Below the pieces are notes generated by a model. The model did no database searches, was not told the origin of the DNA, and saw nothing but the letters and a program-made list of their open reading frames with translations. A program made the position numbers and the translations under genes. Shown piece by piece: positions 1 to 11,501 of a stretch of 64,000 nucleotides of DNA; within the stretch, counting starts at the first letter, position 1; each line of letters begins with the position of its first letter. Location: positions 1 to 64,000 of the forward strand of contig CANTFK010000862.1 of assembly GCA_947646735.1 (NCBI GenBank). The letters run 5' to 3'. This stretch comes from Peronospora farinosa. Lineage: Eukaryota > Oomycota > Peronosporomycetes > Peronosporales > Peronosporaceae.

Positions 1-69
1 CTGCGGATTGTCCTCCACCAACGGTCGCTCCCCTTCGAGGCCCCTGTCTCTCTGGTCCCCTGTCCCTGA

Positions 70-411
70 CCCACGGCCTATACTCTGAATCCAACTGGAG
101 TCCGGGACCTTCATATCACAAAATTAGCACTTCACCACACAAACCTGGGCGCGAGTAAACTCGCGCCACGCTTCATCGGTCCATTCAAGATTCTGAAGGC
201 AATCGGCGACGCTTATACTCTCGACGTCCCCTCTTCACTGCGACTCCACCCGACATTCCATGTCGGGCGGCTGAAGGAATATCGTCCGGCTACGCTTCAC
301 GGTTTGGCTCCGACGCCGGCTTCAGAGGTCCGTAAGTCGAACGGCCTTCCCGTCGTGCTCGAAGCGTCAATGACATGGGGCGCGGCCTCGATCCCGTCTG
401 AACATGACTAA
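70..411 (+). mobile_element. Ty3/gypsy pol C-terminal remnant
   Basis: This is an open stretch in frame 1 ending at a TAA (409-411), with a stop at 67-69 just upstream. It reads as the region that follows the integrase core in gypsy pol: a conserved KLAPRFIGPFKIL motif, then YTLDVPSSLRLHPTFHVGRL, found in chromoviral elements. There is no intact integrase or reverse transcriptase upstream within the window, so the element is truncated by the window edge or decayed. The chromodomain-like segment at 637-1059 probably belongs to the same element. Confidence 0.8.
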
Positions 412-636
412 GCACCTGGCGCTCCAGAACCCTTATCCGTTCGAGCAGTTCACGGTTCGACTGTCGGTTCTCACTCGCAGTCTCCTCCGCCTAGGCAGCA
501 CGTTCACTGGCAGCCTCAGCCTCCAGCTGAGCATCGGCAGCTCTGTTCACGGCCTGATCAACATCGTCTTGGGCACCCAGGATGCCAGCATTACCATCGC
601 GAGGGCCCTCCTCCGCTTGTTGATGCGGAGGGACAG

Positions 637-1059
637 GTGCGCAGGATTGTAAACCGCATTGTGGGTCACGAGGACCCTTCCCAACATGTACTGCAGTCGG
701 CCCATGAGAAGCGCGCGGTTCCATCCGCGCGCAGGTACCGATTACGTTGTCTTGGATTCCCTCCCGAGCAGGATAAATGGGAACCACGTTCCTCGCTCCT
801 TCGTGACGTTCCAGATGAGGTTCAGTCGTATGAAGCCACGAAGCAGGGCTATTCTAATGCAGGCGCGAACGCGAACGCTCTCTTGACAAACGAGAACGGT
901 AAGGAGATCCACGTCGTCGAGAATGAAAAAGATGACGCGAACGAGAACGATGCCGTGAAAGAGAACGTTGTGGTGAATACATATCATCACGATTTCGAGG
1001 CGATAATCGCGCAACAGGACGGGCAGGTGAACGTGTCGCTGCCCTGCGCTGATTATTAA
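637..1059 (+). mobile_element. Chromodomain-like 3' end of a gypsy chromovirus
   Basis: The open frame contains a stretch around 735-850 reading RRYRLRCLGFPPEQDKWEPR followed by SSLLRDVPDEVQSYE. This is the typical chromodomain fused to the integrase C-terminus of chromoviral Ty3/gypsy elements, which is thought to guide insertion to chromatin marks. The remainder is Asn/Glu-rich and unrecognised. It lies in the same orientation as the pol fragment ending at 411. No ATG is needed, because it would be part of a polyprotein. The degenerate join between the two pieces argues for an old copy. Confidence 0.7.
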
Positions 1060-1508
1060 GCGGAAATTGAACTCCGCTGTCGCGAGTGGCGCTGCCAACG
1101 AGGCGCACCACGAATAATTGCGCTTCTCCGTTCTCTCAGACTTTGCTCATACTTTGCAATCCAACTTCGTTCGCGTTCGCTGAGTGGACACTCAGCGATA
1201 TGTCGTCGCCATTCGTCATGAGTTGGGCGTGTAGTCGAGTCACAGGACTGGCATCCTTCATTGACATGAACGAAGCAGAGGCGGTCCTCATTCCAATCAT
1301 TCTCACACACTCTTTCGCGTAGCGCGCCGTTGGAGTGATCGGCGCGAAGCTCATCTCGATTGGACAGCAATAGTTGGAAGCTGCTACCATACTCGAGCAT
1401 CCGATTATAACGTTGGATGAAGGCACACCAAGAACATTGCAGGGCCTCATACCCATATTCCATCAAGGCACTTTCCGCGCAATCCTTTGGAATCCCGGAA
1501 GTAATCAC
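1056..1508 (-). other. Unrecognised ORF in repeat region
   Basis: This is a 150-codon open frame on the minus strand, rich in Arg, Glu and Cys (Cys pairs near the middle and a motif like EWRRHIAECPLSERERSW). I do not recognise it. It sits directly behind a gypsy chromodomain in opposite orientation and may be part of another retroelement or chance open frame. The start codon is not clear. Confidence 0.2.
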
Positions 1509-1797
1509 GCATCGTGCCCAGTGAGTCCGGAGAGTGAGCTCCGGACAAGTCGTACAGTGACCAAGGTATGAGTTGCCGCGTCATGATGCTGGTTGTTGCA
1601 CTCCCGCTGATGGTGCTTGGGAGTGCTGCCAAATTGGGATGTTGGGTCTATGGACATTGCTTGTTCGTTTGTGAGCGATGGGGTTTCGACAGTTGAGCAC
1701 TCACGGTTGGTGAGTGCTGTCTTAAGAAGGGATGCACGTAATGGGCGACCTTACACACATAGTTTACACAAATAAACAATTACATATGTAGGCAGGT

Positions 1798-2938
1798 GCT
1801 GTGCCCGAATAGCGGGCACAGCGTGGCAATTTATTATTGGTTTATTATTGGGGCCTCAAGTCCTAATATGGACCAATGATAAATTAATCTGAAATTGTGT
1901 GGTTCCCGAAAGGCGGGAACAATGTCGTATTATTACGACTAAAATCTTCGTAGTTAGTACGAATTAATCAAAAAATAAAAATCAGAGTTAAATTTACTTA
2001 ATACCTAATACTTGAGCTTGAGTCTTTCTCAAGCGCACGTGTAAGCTAGTGACGGTGCGTTCCAGCCCCGTTACATCGGACGAATTTCAACGTAAACATA
2101 ACAGAAAGGGGCACCAATTTAAACGATTGAGTTGCGGTTTTTTTACAAGCTACGACCTGTTAATTTTTTATATATATAGCATAAATTTTAGCACTCTCAA
2201 TTTAGACGGGCACTATCAATGTAAAGGGAACTTTTAATGTAGACGGTTACTTCAAAGACGCTGCCACGTGCTACGCAGGCACACACCTCCGAGCAGCGTG
2301 AGGAAGCGGTTATACCGTCTTACCTCCGAGTGCGGTGGTGGTGGTGTTGGTCGGCGCTAACGCGCTGTACCAACCGTTTCCGGTCGCTTTAAAGCGGTAC
2401 GCGCAACGAACAACCAATTGGTATCTCACTTACGTCACGCAAAAGCTTATCAAGCTTCTCGTGCGCAGTGGGCAATAGTTAGTAAATTTAATACTGACAT
2501 ATACTTGATAGATTTTATCTTAATATAAAGCTAACTACTAATTGGATAGTTATGCAAAGATTGCAAACGCGTCTCTTTAGAAACGTATCCCTACGTGCGA
2601 GCTTAAAATATATTTAAGCTCGCTGATGATGCCCTTCTGTGACGTCGCCATGACGCCTTATCCCAAACTGGGCGTCTTCTCCGTTGAATGTGAATCCATC
2701 CATAGATATCACATCACGAGGGTGGGCCATATTGATGTGGCTCACCCAAGTGACAGGTCTAAGGTACCACGTACCCTTTAGACCTTCCCGTTAAGTATTT
2801 AATACTTAACGAACCGTGTAACTATTAGCCCGCTACACCATCTCCCTCTTTAAGACGCTTTTTACATTTTTGTAAAACATCGAAAGCAAAAAGATGCCAT
2901 CGATACGTGGTTAGGCTGATAGGTCGCCTGCAAAGGCG
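1798..2938. repeat. Hairpin-dense tract, possible LTR or UTR of a retroelement
   Basis: Within 1.14 kb there are at least ten short inverted repeats with small loops. Examples are 1798-1807/1813-1822 (10 bp), 1902-1908/1914-1920, 1924-1929/1934-1939, 1947-1952/1958-1963, 2016-2022/2028-2034, 2598-2607/2613-2622 (10 bp), 2720-2729/2738-2747 (one G:T position), 2789-2799/2801-2811 (11 bp, one-base centre) and 2925-2929/2934-2938. No long ORF is present. The location between gypsy fragments suggests an LTR or untranslated region of a retroelement, but no second copy is visible to define ends. Confidence 0.5.
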
Positions 2939-3001
2939 CTCATGCATACCAGGACATAGCGCACGCGCCGCGATAACTCGAAGCCGTCGCTAAGTTTCTC
3001 T

Positions 3002-3770
3002 GTGACAATGCCGACATCTACTGTCAAGTTGTCATCAGAGAAGACTAATCTTTCCCACCAAGTGCGAATGAAGACTTGTCTCTCATTGTTGACTACAATG
3101 AGAACACAACATTGCCATCACCTCCAAGTAATGATGAGCATAGTGCATCGATGGTACATATGTCCTCATCATTTGAGACACCCAACCTGCAGGAAGCTTC
3201 CATGATTCCTGACATCGAGAGTCATATCATATCGTCTGCACTATCGAGCGTAGCGACCACAACTAAGCGCAGCGACCACAACTAAGCGCGCTGCTTCGAA
3301 ATAAACAGCTGAGACTCAACAGCAGGTCGGTGATTTAACTTACGTCTGACGTCTTGACAATACATATTAGAGATTCAGAATCAGGCGAGGGTGAGCAAAA
3401 AGCTCCTTTGACTTCACAGTCGGCCTCACTAGCACGCCGTCGCGAGGGCGGCTACATGAGTGGTGGATTGCCACCAATGCCACCGCCATCTGAGTGGTCA
3501 CACTCGTATGGTAATAGTGCGACGCTCCTAAAGCGTGAAACTATTAACGCTAATAAACTTTTTAGCGCCTTTCTTTCCATCATGAAAAAAGAACAGGGTA
3601 AAGCACTAGCTCGTGCTTTCCCTATCCCCGTCGTGTTGCGTTCTAAGAGGCAATTGACGAATACAAGGCAGAGTTACTGCGCCGTGTTAAACCGCATGCA
3701 GATGCAGTGAAACAGCAGTCACAGCGAGTCAGATTCGCAATGACGCGTGCGAGGGAATATTGGGTGATAA
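3002..3770 (+). other. Decayed gag-like coding stretch
   Basis: Three short plus-strand open frames (3002-3205, 3076-3285, 3354-3710) follow the hairpin-rich tract. They encode Ser/Pro/Met-rich, basic sequence of the kind seen in retroelement Gag proteins, without a zinc knuckle. A further plus-strand reading at about 4060-4265 is heptad-like (for example AEIAALKKEVADL) and could be the Gag coiled coil, but it overlaps the linker of a minus-strand gypsy pol. The assignment is an inference from context only; frameshifts and stops make it non-functional. Confidence 0.3.
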
Positions 3771-3829
3771 CATACCCCCAACTCCTTCTCGCAATTCTGC
3801 CCCTACTAGTCCAATAGGATCTAGTAGAG

Positions 3830-5404
3830 CGAGTGCAGCTGGTGCTTCTGCTCGTAAGCAGTCACCAGCCCAGGCACGTCGTCACGCAACGCGTTAACCG
3901 TTTCCAAAGAGTCGAAGATCTTCGGGTATACCTTCCACTGGACAAGGATATGAAACTTTTGCTTCGCATGGAGGTGGTTCAACAACCTTCCAACAAGGAA
4001 GCGTGTATTCCCACCGGAATCCACCAGCACAGGTGGCGACCTATAGGAGCGGCGATTAAGCCCAACTATTCGCGGCTGCCTATCATGTTGTCGTTCAGTC
4101 GCAGGCGGAGATCGCTGCGCTGAAGAAAGAGGTGGCTGATCTGTCAAGTCAAGCGACTGACATCGGATTTACGAGAAGTGAGAACGAAAGATCGTCAGGG
4201 GTATGACACCCTAAAACTTCGCTTAGACATTTTGGAGCTAGTGTTGAGGAGAGACCCGCGTCAAACGCGGAGATCTCCTTGATCACTAAGTCCTCTGTCA
4301 TCTGTCTCGTATACGGAAAGTCGTTCCCCTTCCTCAGTCGCCTGATCGGCAACGACGCTCGACTCACAGTCGACGTCACCATCGGTCTCGTTAGACCGAT
4401 GTGGATATGTGATCTCTTCTGGATCAACATACCGTTTCAGACGACCCACGTAAAATACGGGGTGCGTTTTTATATACGGTGAGAGAGTGAGCCTATAATT
4501 TAGGCCTCCAACTTCTTCAACCACTGTAAATGGCCCAATGAATCGGGACAACAGCTTAGTAGTACCGCCAGGTAGTACAGAAATTGCATGTTTAGGTAGG
4601 GTAGCAGTACTTAATAGCTCTTTGTCCCCAAAACCAAAGTGTTCATTGTTTTTGCGACCATGCTGGTCTGCATATTGTTGTTGCTTGTCCTGTGCACTTG
4701 TCATTGCGTCACGGACTTTACGTGTGATGGCTAATCGCTCATATACGAAGCGCTGAGCTTCGGTCACGCTTTTAGCATCCATCTCGCCTATGAAGCCTCC
4801 AAGTGGTCTTTCATGGGTTGACGCTGTTAATAACACGATAGTATTATCGTCAAGGAGCACAGGCATTTCTTGCCTTTCCTCCTCTGTGACACCTATAGAT
4901 GCCGTGACCACTGCTAAATTAGCAGTGTCACTAGGGCAATTTTAACCCTCTTTGGCATTCGCACCGAGCGAAGTAAGGGGCCCTCCCCCACTAAGACATG
5001 GGCTGCGCACAAACGAGACTGGCGTCCGAGGGTGACGCAGTCCGTTTCTATAAAACAATATTTCACCCGTACTGGCGTGAACATTGTCATTAATAGCAAA
5101 CTCCACGAATGGCAATTTCTTGCTCCATTCTTTAGGAGTCGCTATTGTGCGCAACACATCCGCCACAACTCGATTGGCTCGTTCCGTTTGTCCATCGGTC
5201 TGGAATGATCGACTGTCGACATGTGGAGCTTGCTTCCCAGCAGCTCAAACACATGACGCCAAATCCCTGACGTAAAACGCGGATCCCGATCCGATACAAT
5301 GGATTCGAGCATTCCGTGTAGTCGATACAAATGATCCAGAAATAAGAGGGCAGCCTCTTTTCCTGAAATCTTTGTGCTACATTGCCATCTTGCTAATTCT
5401 GTCT
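3830..5404 (-). mobile_element. Ty3/gypsy integrase to chromodomain remnant
   Basis: Read on the minus strand, 5404-4940 gives integrase core signatures: LLFLDHLYRLHGMLESIVSD, then DPRFTSGIWRHVFELLG and VADVLRTIATPKEWSKKLPF. 4911-4261 gives the post-core region (KLLSRFIGPFTVVEEVGGLN, HPVFYVGRLKRY). About 4060-3840 gives a chromodomain (HILVQWKVYPKIFDSLE, DDVPGLVTAYEQ). Frame changes near 5350, 4930 and 4260 and a damaged DHPQTDGQ-type motif show it is dead. The missing upstream reverse transcriptase continues at 6198-6412 beyond an inserted copia remnant. Confidence 0.85.
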
Positions 5405-6197
5405 ATAAAGACAACAAAGCGGACAGGAATTCGCTAACGGAAGGCGTGGTGCACCTCAATGTTCGTGGACCGCGAAGAAACAAGGCGGTGTGAGCCTCTC
5501 GACGATGGAGGATGAGTTCGTCGCGGCGTCGGAGGTCGCTCGTGAGCTCATTGGCTTGCATTGAATGCTCGAGGAGGTGGAAATGGCGCCGGTTGTTCCT
5601 ACGTGGACAATCAGGCAACCATCAGCCAGATCTAAGGCGAAGCCTCTTCGATCAAGTCCAAGCTCATCGACGTACGGCACAAGTATTTGTGCGATCTCGC
5701 TCGACGCGCGTTCGGTCTGAGCTGATGATCGCGGACCTTATGACAAAGGCCCTCGGCGCAGCTAAGCTGGCGACGCTGCGCAGCTTGATGCGGCTTTAGT
5801 AAGATCGCGACGCGGATGAAATACTGGAGAGCGAGAACGAGCGAGATGGCTGCGTCATAGTGCGCGACATGGTGGAGGCGCGCGGGAGGAGCTTAATCTA
5901 GAAGGATGTCAAGGACACTAAGGAAAGACAAAGACGTTGGAGGATTGATATAGAGAAGATATGAGGCGCAATCGAGGAGGAGTGATAGAAGTTGAGGTTG
6001 AAGATCGTGAGTTGCGATTAGTGCCAGCCGTCATCTGATCATGGATGGTCAGTGCAAGTGGGTAGTAGACAAGTTGACTAGCAACCATCTTTATCGAGAT
6101 GGTTGAAGCACAGATTGTTTGGAGAAAGAGTGGCAAGGAGACAGTAGAAAAAAGAAAAAAAGATTATACAGAATCTTATCGTCCTCTTACTGCAACA
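5404..6197 (+). mobile_element. 5'-truncated Ty1/copia remnant inserted in gypsy
   Basis: The plus strand in mixed frames reads the end of a copia RNase H domain: STMEDEFVAASEVARELIGL, followed by an in-frame TGA, then LMIADLMTKALGAAKLATLR near 5725-5790. A polypurine-like GAGGAGGAG precedes a TG...CA segment (5983-6197) that looks like the 3' LTR. Gypsy pol sequence of the opposite strand lies immediately on both sides, so this copy inserted into that element and later lost its 5' part. There are at least two frameshifts. Confidence 0.75.
5983..6197 (+). repeat. Probable copia 3' LTR
   Basis: This 215-bp segment starts with TG just after a purine-rich run and ends with CA exactly where gypsy reverse-transcriptase coding sequence resumes on the other strand. 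No second copy is visible in the window, so the ends are inferred from TG/CA and the two junctions. Confidence 0.5.
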
Positions 6198-6412
6198 AGC
6201 TTACTTGCCAACAGATCCTTCACGTGTCGTGGGACTGGCCATTCCTTGATAGCCTTTACCTTTTCTGGGTCTGATCGTACACCATGTGTACCTACGATGC
6301 AGCCCAGGCACATGTATCTCGGGGTCTCCTATTACGCACTTTTGCAAGCTAACGTATAATTGGGCGTCACCCAGAGTCTGCAACTCAGCGTCTAAATAAC
6401 GCCGGTTTGACT
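6198..6412 (-). mobile_element. Ty3/gypsy reverse transcriptase fragment
   Basis: Minus-strand translation gives LQTLGDAQLYVSLQKCVIGD and, after a frameshift, VKAIKEWPVPRHVKDL. This is the segment of gypsy reverse transcriptase just after the catalytic domain (KCxFG ... KVxAIxEWPxP). It begins directly at the end of the inserted copia LTR (6197) and is the upstream half of the gypsy copy at 3830-5404. Confidence 0.75.
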
Positions 6413-7021
6413 TGCTTCCTTCAAATGTATTCTATACAAAGTCACTGTCGAAAACGGACTTGTGTGGTATATTTCCAATTTATATACAGTAGCTCTGTGG
6501 CCAATGTCGAAGACGAATCCGTATGCTACTCTATGATTGTCAATTTGCATAGGCATCGAAATGTTGCGGCAGATGCATATATCAGGCGCATGAGCTCTCG
6601 ACCAAAGAAACAAGAAAAAACGGTTTATAAGAAGCCTCTCAAAAACAGGCCGTGCTAAATGATGATGTATCAGCTACCAGAAGCGGCTGACCTGTGATGA
6701 CACAAATTGCACTTTGCCGTGTCCATTTCCGTTTACAGCGAATTGTTTTGATGGACGTATCAGTTTAATTTAGTGGATCAAAATTAAGGTCATCTCAAAG
6801 CACGCGACGACTCCATGCTTGATATCCGACTAAAACTCTGTCTAGCGAAGAGGTGTTAGGAAATCGAGGGCTCAAGATGGCATTGAGCGGAAAAGTTATG
6901 GAAACAAGCTTGGCCAGCACAGAGGACATTGACAATGGGGTGGCTCTGCGATGGTAATTACCGGCTCGCAATGTCACTGTAATGAAGACAGCCAAGCGCT
7001 TGGGTTTTAATGAGTCGGATT
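6413..7021. other. No gene recognised
   Basis: Short open frames on both strands, none with a recognisable motif. The last five bases (7017-7021) form one side of the likely target-site duplication of the copia element that follows. Confidence 0.4.
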
Positions 7022-7213
7022 TGTAACGATAGCTCAACTACTTCACTGTGCTGCCAAATGAAAAGTAGTATTAAGAGTTAAACTACTACTAAAGTAAATG
7101 TATAAACCCTTCATAAACTGATCACACAATCCAGATCATTCGAAGAACACTGTCCATGCAAGTTGTCCTTTTCACGACACACACATCACTGACGTAATTC
7201 GTGATCCTCTACA
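7022..7213 (-). repeat. 3' LTR of copia element
   Basis: 192 bp, identical to 11502-11693 except for one base at 7117. It is flanked on the inner side by a purine-rich tract on the coding strand. Confidence 0.95.
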
Positions 7214-7227
7214 CTCCCCTTCAACTT
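7214..7227 (-). other. Polypurine tract of copia element
   Basis: On the coding strand the sequence abutting the 3' LTR reads GTTGAAGGGGAG. This is the usual primer for plus-strand DNA synthesis, directly before the TG of the LTR. Confidence 0.7.
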
Positions 7228-10200
7228 GCACTCTCGCGAATTCCAGTTTCATCGCGTAGTCGCATCAATTGTGGAGCACCAAGCGGCTTCGTCAGGTAAT
7301 CAGCAAGCTGCATAGCTGACGGAACATGTTTGAGCTGGATATCACCTTGCTCAATGTGGTCTCGAACAAAATGCATCTTAAGGTCAATGTGCTTAGCTCT
7401 TGGAGTATATCCCTGATTCGTCGCAATACTTATAGCCGACTTGTTGTCCATGTGCACTGTAGTCGCAGTCTTACATGTGACACCCATCTCTTTCAGCAAA
7501 TAACGAATCCACATAACTTCTTGCGTAGCTAGTGCCAGTGCCATATATTCCGCTTCAGCAGAGGATAAAGCCACCGAACTTTGGCGTTTGCTTTTGTATA
7601 CGACAGCTGCACCTCCGAGTAAAATCAACACTCCAGACGTAGATCGACGAGTTTCTTATCATTTCCCCAATTCGCGTCACAGTATGCCCAAAGCATCATC
7701 TTTTTGTCGTCCGATTTGTTATACTTAATTCCGTGCGATTTTGTTCCCATGAGATAGTGTAAAACACGTAAAGCCGCTCGCCAGTGCCTCTGTCGTGGCT
7801 GGTCCAAGTACTGCGATAATACTGACATCGCGTAGCTTATGTCCGGTCGCGTTGCATTCGAAATATACAGCAGCGAGCCGACCAATTTGCGATACGAAGT
7901 AATGTCTTTAACCACTGGGTGTGATTCATCCGGAGTTAGGTCCTGTCCTGCGCAGATAGGGTTGCGAACTGCATAAGCTTCATTTTGCTTAAACTTCGAG
8001 ACCACCTTCATAATAAATTGGGACTGTTTCAACACCAACTCCCCCTTTTCTTGTGAGCAGTTAACTTCCATGCCCAAAATAAACCGCGCAGCTCCAAGTG
8101 ACTTGACAGTAAAATGTTCTGACAATTCCTTATAAATCGTGTCCGCCTCTGCATCTGACTTGCATCCAATAAGGAGGTCGTCCACATACAAGACTATGTA
8201 TGTGGGTGACTTATTTTTTGCATTATTGCGTCGAACAAAAAGACATGTGTCTGCTCGACATTGTTCGAAGCCCATGGCCGAAAACACAGAGCATGTTTTC
8301 TTGTGCCAAACCGCAGCCGCTTGTTTTAATCCATATAAGCTGCGTCGTAATTTGCACACCATTCCAGGTGCAATTTCAATTCCATATGGTGCCTCCATGT
8401 AAACGTCTTCTTCCAAATCACCATTCAAAAACGCTGTTTCCACGTCAAATTGTCGAATTACATATTGCATACTGCAACAAACAGACAAAAATACACGAAT
8501 CGTGTTTGAGCATGCTTCAGGTGAATATGTGTCGAAGTAATCAAAACCATGCGTTTGCAGATATCCGAGGGCAACCAAGCGTGCTTTGTAACGAACAATT
8601 TGACCGTTTTCATCGTACTTGTAACCAAATACCCACTTGTGACCAATGACCTTGACACCTGGAGGACGATTGACAGCATCCCATGTGTGGTTTTTAAGAT
8701 GAGCATTAATTTCTGCTTGAATTGCTGCCTTCCATTTTTCTGCGTCCATCGACTGTAACGCCTCTCGTAAATTTATTGGTACATCAGTAGCAGAAAGCGA
8801 TATTTCGTAATCGTCAACACATTGACGTTTAGGGTCCGGCTCATCATTTTCGCCATCGACAGGTGATCCATCAGTTAAAAGCGGTAGATCAATCCTCTCA
8901 TCGTCAAAATCATCATTCGTGAGTAGACGAGATGACGTGAATGTACTATAAGGTCTTTTGTTCGACCCTGAGTATATCTCCATTCGATCATCTGGGGCAC
9001 GGGAATTCTCACAAACTATAATAGCTCGCGACTGATCAGGTATTCCTGAGAGCATGTGTGTACCATAATTGCTACTTCCAGCGACCGATCCGTGTGAAGT
9101 ACGACGTATCATCGAATTGTTTGTGTCAATGACTTGTATGTCTGTGCGCTCCCCCTCAATCGGAACAACATCTAAGTTTTGTGACTGATTGAGATCTCCA
9201 GACGCATCCACAACCATGTCTTCCCAACTAGTATCATTGTCAGCAGTTTCATCAACGTCCATTTCGTCATCCTCGTTATTCTTGTTCAAATCAGGTACTT
9301 CCACCTTTACTTCGTCTAAATCATCATGATAATGATTGCATTGAGCTAAAGGTTCACCTAAAAAAACAACATCTTTGTACCGCGAAGGAGGACTCTCGTT
9401 TAGCGTAACGGACCTAGTCGTAACCAATTGTCCTCTCGCAATATCCCACACTCGGTACGCCTTTGAATTTTCCAAATACCCGAGAAAAATACACTTGTTT
9501 GCCTTGCTGTCCCATTTAGTGCGCTTGCAATCCGCGACTCGTAGATAACCAGTCGAACCAAAGACACGGAAATGACTTAAGTCTGGCTTCGACCCATACA
9601 GAGTTTCAAATGGACTAACGTTGGGTCGCGCAGTATTAGGAATTCGATTGATGGTGTAAGCAGCCGCCATAATCGCCTCACCCCACCAAGAACGATCAAC
9701 TCCCATGTGATATATCATTGATCGGGCCATCTCAACAAGAGTTCGATTCATCCTTTCTGCTAAGCCGTTTTGTTGAGGATTGTACGGCACGCTCCTCTGG
9801 TGGATAATCCCTAGATCTGCACAGTACTTGTTAAAGCGATGATTTGTATACTCTCCACCATTGTCACTACGGATGCATTTAATTTTGCAATCCGTTTGCT
9901 TCTCCACCATAGCACAAAACGCCTTAAATCGCTCAAAAACTTGGGACTTTGCTGCTAGCAAATATACGTAGACAAATCGACTGTAGTCGTCGATAAATGT
10001 GAGTACATATAGAGCCCCACCTTTCGACTTCGGGTTCATAGGTCCCATAAGATCGGTGTGTACAACCTCAAGTGGTCGACTTGTTTTAACTTCACTTCCT
10101 GAAGTATGACTGAACGGGCTGTTTGTCATTTTTCCGCGTGCACATCCATCACATACACCGCCATCAGATGCGACAACTCTCGAAATACCATCGCAAGACT

Positions 10201-11497
10201 TCATCGCTTGCATAATCTTTTTCGTAGACACATGACCGAGGCGAGCATGCCACAGTTCACTAGTGTCATTTATCGCACCACTGCTCTCAGCCTTGTGTGC
10301 CTCTAACGTGATATGTTGTTTTACATTCCACGCAAACAGCTTTCCCACTCGTTTAATTACTGCTACAGTCACGTCGTCACTTATCAAAACTGCTTGATCA
10401 CGCTTGAACTGAACAAGCACGCCTCGGGCCGTCAACGCTGCTACAGACACAAGTTTCTTGTCTAGCCCAGGCACATACAACACCTCCGTAAGTTTGACTG
10501 TACGACCATTTTCGAGTATAAATCGAACTTTGCCTGTTCCTTGCGCCTTCAACTGATGTCCATTTGCCACAGTGATGTAAATTGGGGTACTTAAATCTTC
10601 GTATTCCACAAATTCACGCTTGTCATCAGTCATATGACGACTTGCCCCACTATCCAGCAACCAAGTTGAATTCGAAATTGGTTCTTCACTGAATGCCGAA
10701 AAAACGAATTCATCACCAGGTCTCGATGGTTTCACGTTACGACACTGCGATCTCTTGTGTCCATGCCGGCCACACGCAAAGCATTTGCCTTGAAAACTCG
10801 CATAAGCTTTTCCTTTCCTCGAAGTTTGGTAGCGATCTCGATTTTCTTCTTGACCACGGTGTCCTCGGTTACTTTGAAAGCGTCGAGGTTCATTACGTTG
10901 AGCGTGTGCCTTAAAAGCGGTTTCCTTCTTGTCTCGCTTCTGAAGAGTGTCATACTCCCGGCGGAGCATCTCTTTTGCGTCTAACAGCGTCACGTTGCTG
11001 TGCGCCTCAATGATGCGCACCATATCATCATATTCGGATGATAAACTTCCCAAAAGCAAAACTAGCTTTTCATCATCATCCATGCTGTCACCGGCAGCTC
11101 CGAGCTTGAGACACAGCTCATCAAATTTTAGTAGATGGTCCATAAGACTCGCACCAGTCTCCATCACAAATTCATGTAATTTTTTCCGAAGTTGCACTCG
11201 GTTGTGAAGATTTTTCTTCGCAAAGAACGTCTTCAGAACCTCTCAAGCTTCAAACGCAGACTCACATTCCCGAACCATGCACTGATAGGTTGGAGAGAGT
11301 AGCTTCACCAGTACAGCCAGAGCCTTCATATTGGCGACTTTCCATCCGGTATTCTCCCGCAGCACTGCCGGCTCTGGCTTAATCAAAACGTGATCCAAAA
11401 GATCCTTGCGCGCGAGTGTCATGCGTGCATTAAATTCCCACATGAAGTAATTGTCATCCGTAAGGATGTCATTAGGAGCCAACGTATTTGGGCTCAT
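7221..11497 (-). pseudogene. copia gag-pol polyprotein, broken by one stop and one frameshift
   Basis: The frame opens at an ATG (11497-11495) inside the primer-binding site. Gag is followed by a CX2CX4HX4C zinc knuckle (CFACGRHGHKRSQC), an aspartic protease site (LLDSGASRHMT), and integrase with HARLGH and CDGCARGK zinc residues plus an acidic core (HTDLMGPM, SDNGGEYTN, NPQQNGLAERMNRT). Reverse transcriptase has DVETAFLNGDLEEDVYM and the YVDD box. RNase H reads SSAEAEYMALALATQE and ends ADYLTKPLG. A TGA at 11243-11245 sits in frame where relatives normally have Trp (EA-W-EVLKTF), and a one-base loss in an A run near 7651-7655 shifts RNase H out of frame. Everything else is open, so the copy died recently or the lesions are sequence errors. 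Confidence 0.9.
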
Positions 11498-11501
11498 AAC
11501 C
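11490..11501 (-). other. Primer-binding site, internal initiator tRNA-Met type
   Basis: Immediately inside the 5' LTR the coding strand reads GGTTATGAGCCC. It is complementary to GGGCTCATAACC, the anticodon loop region of initiator tRNA-Met. Use of the internal half-tRNA primer, rather than the tRNA 3' end, is known from Drosophila copia. The gag start codon lies inside this site. Confidence 0.7.

Noticed and set aside
6795..7037. Minus-strand open frame running into the copia LTR
   Set aside because: No motif; the open frame crosses the target site and LTR edge, so it is not a real gene.
9000..10900. CRISPR arrays or prokaryotic defence genes
   Set aside because: No regularly spaced repeats anywhere in the window; the sequence is eukaryotic with spliced genes.
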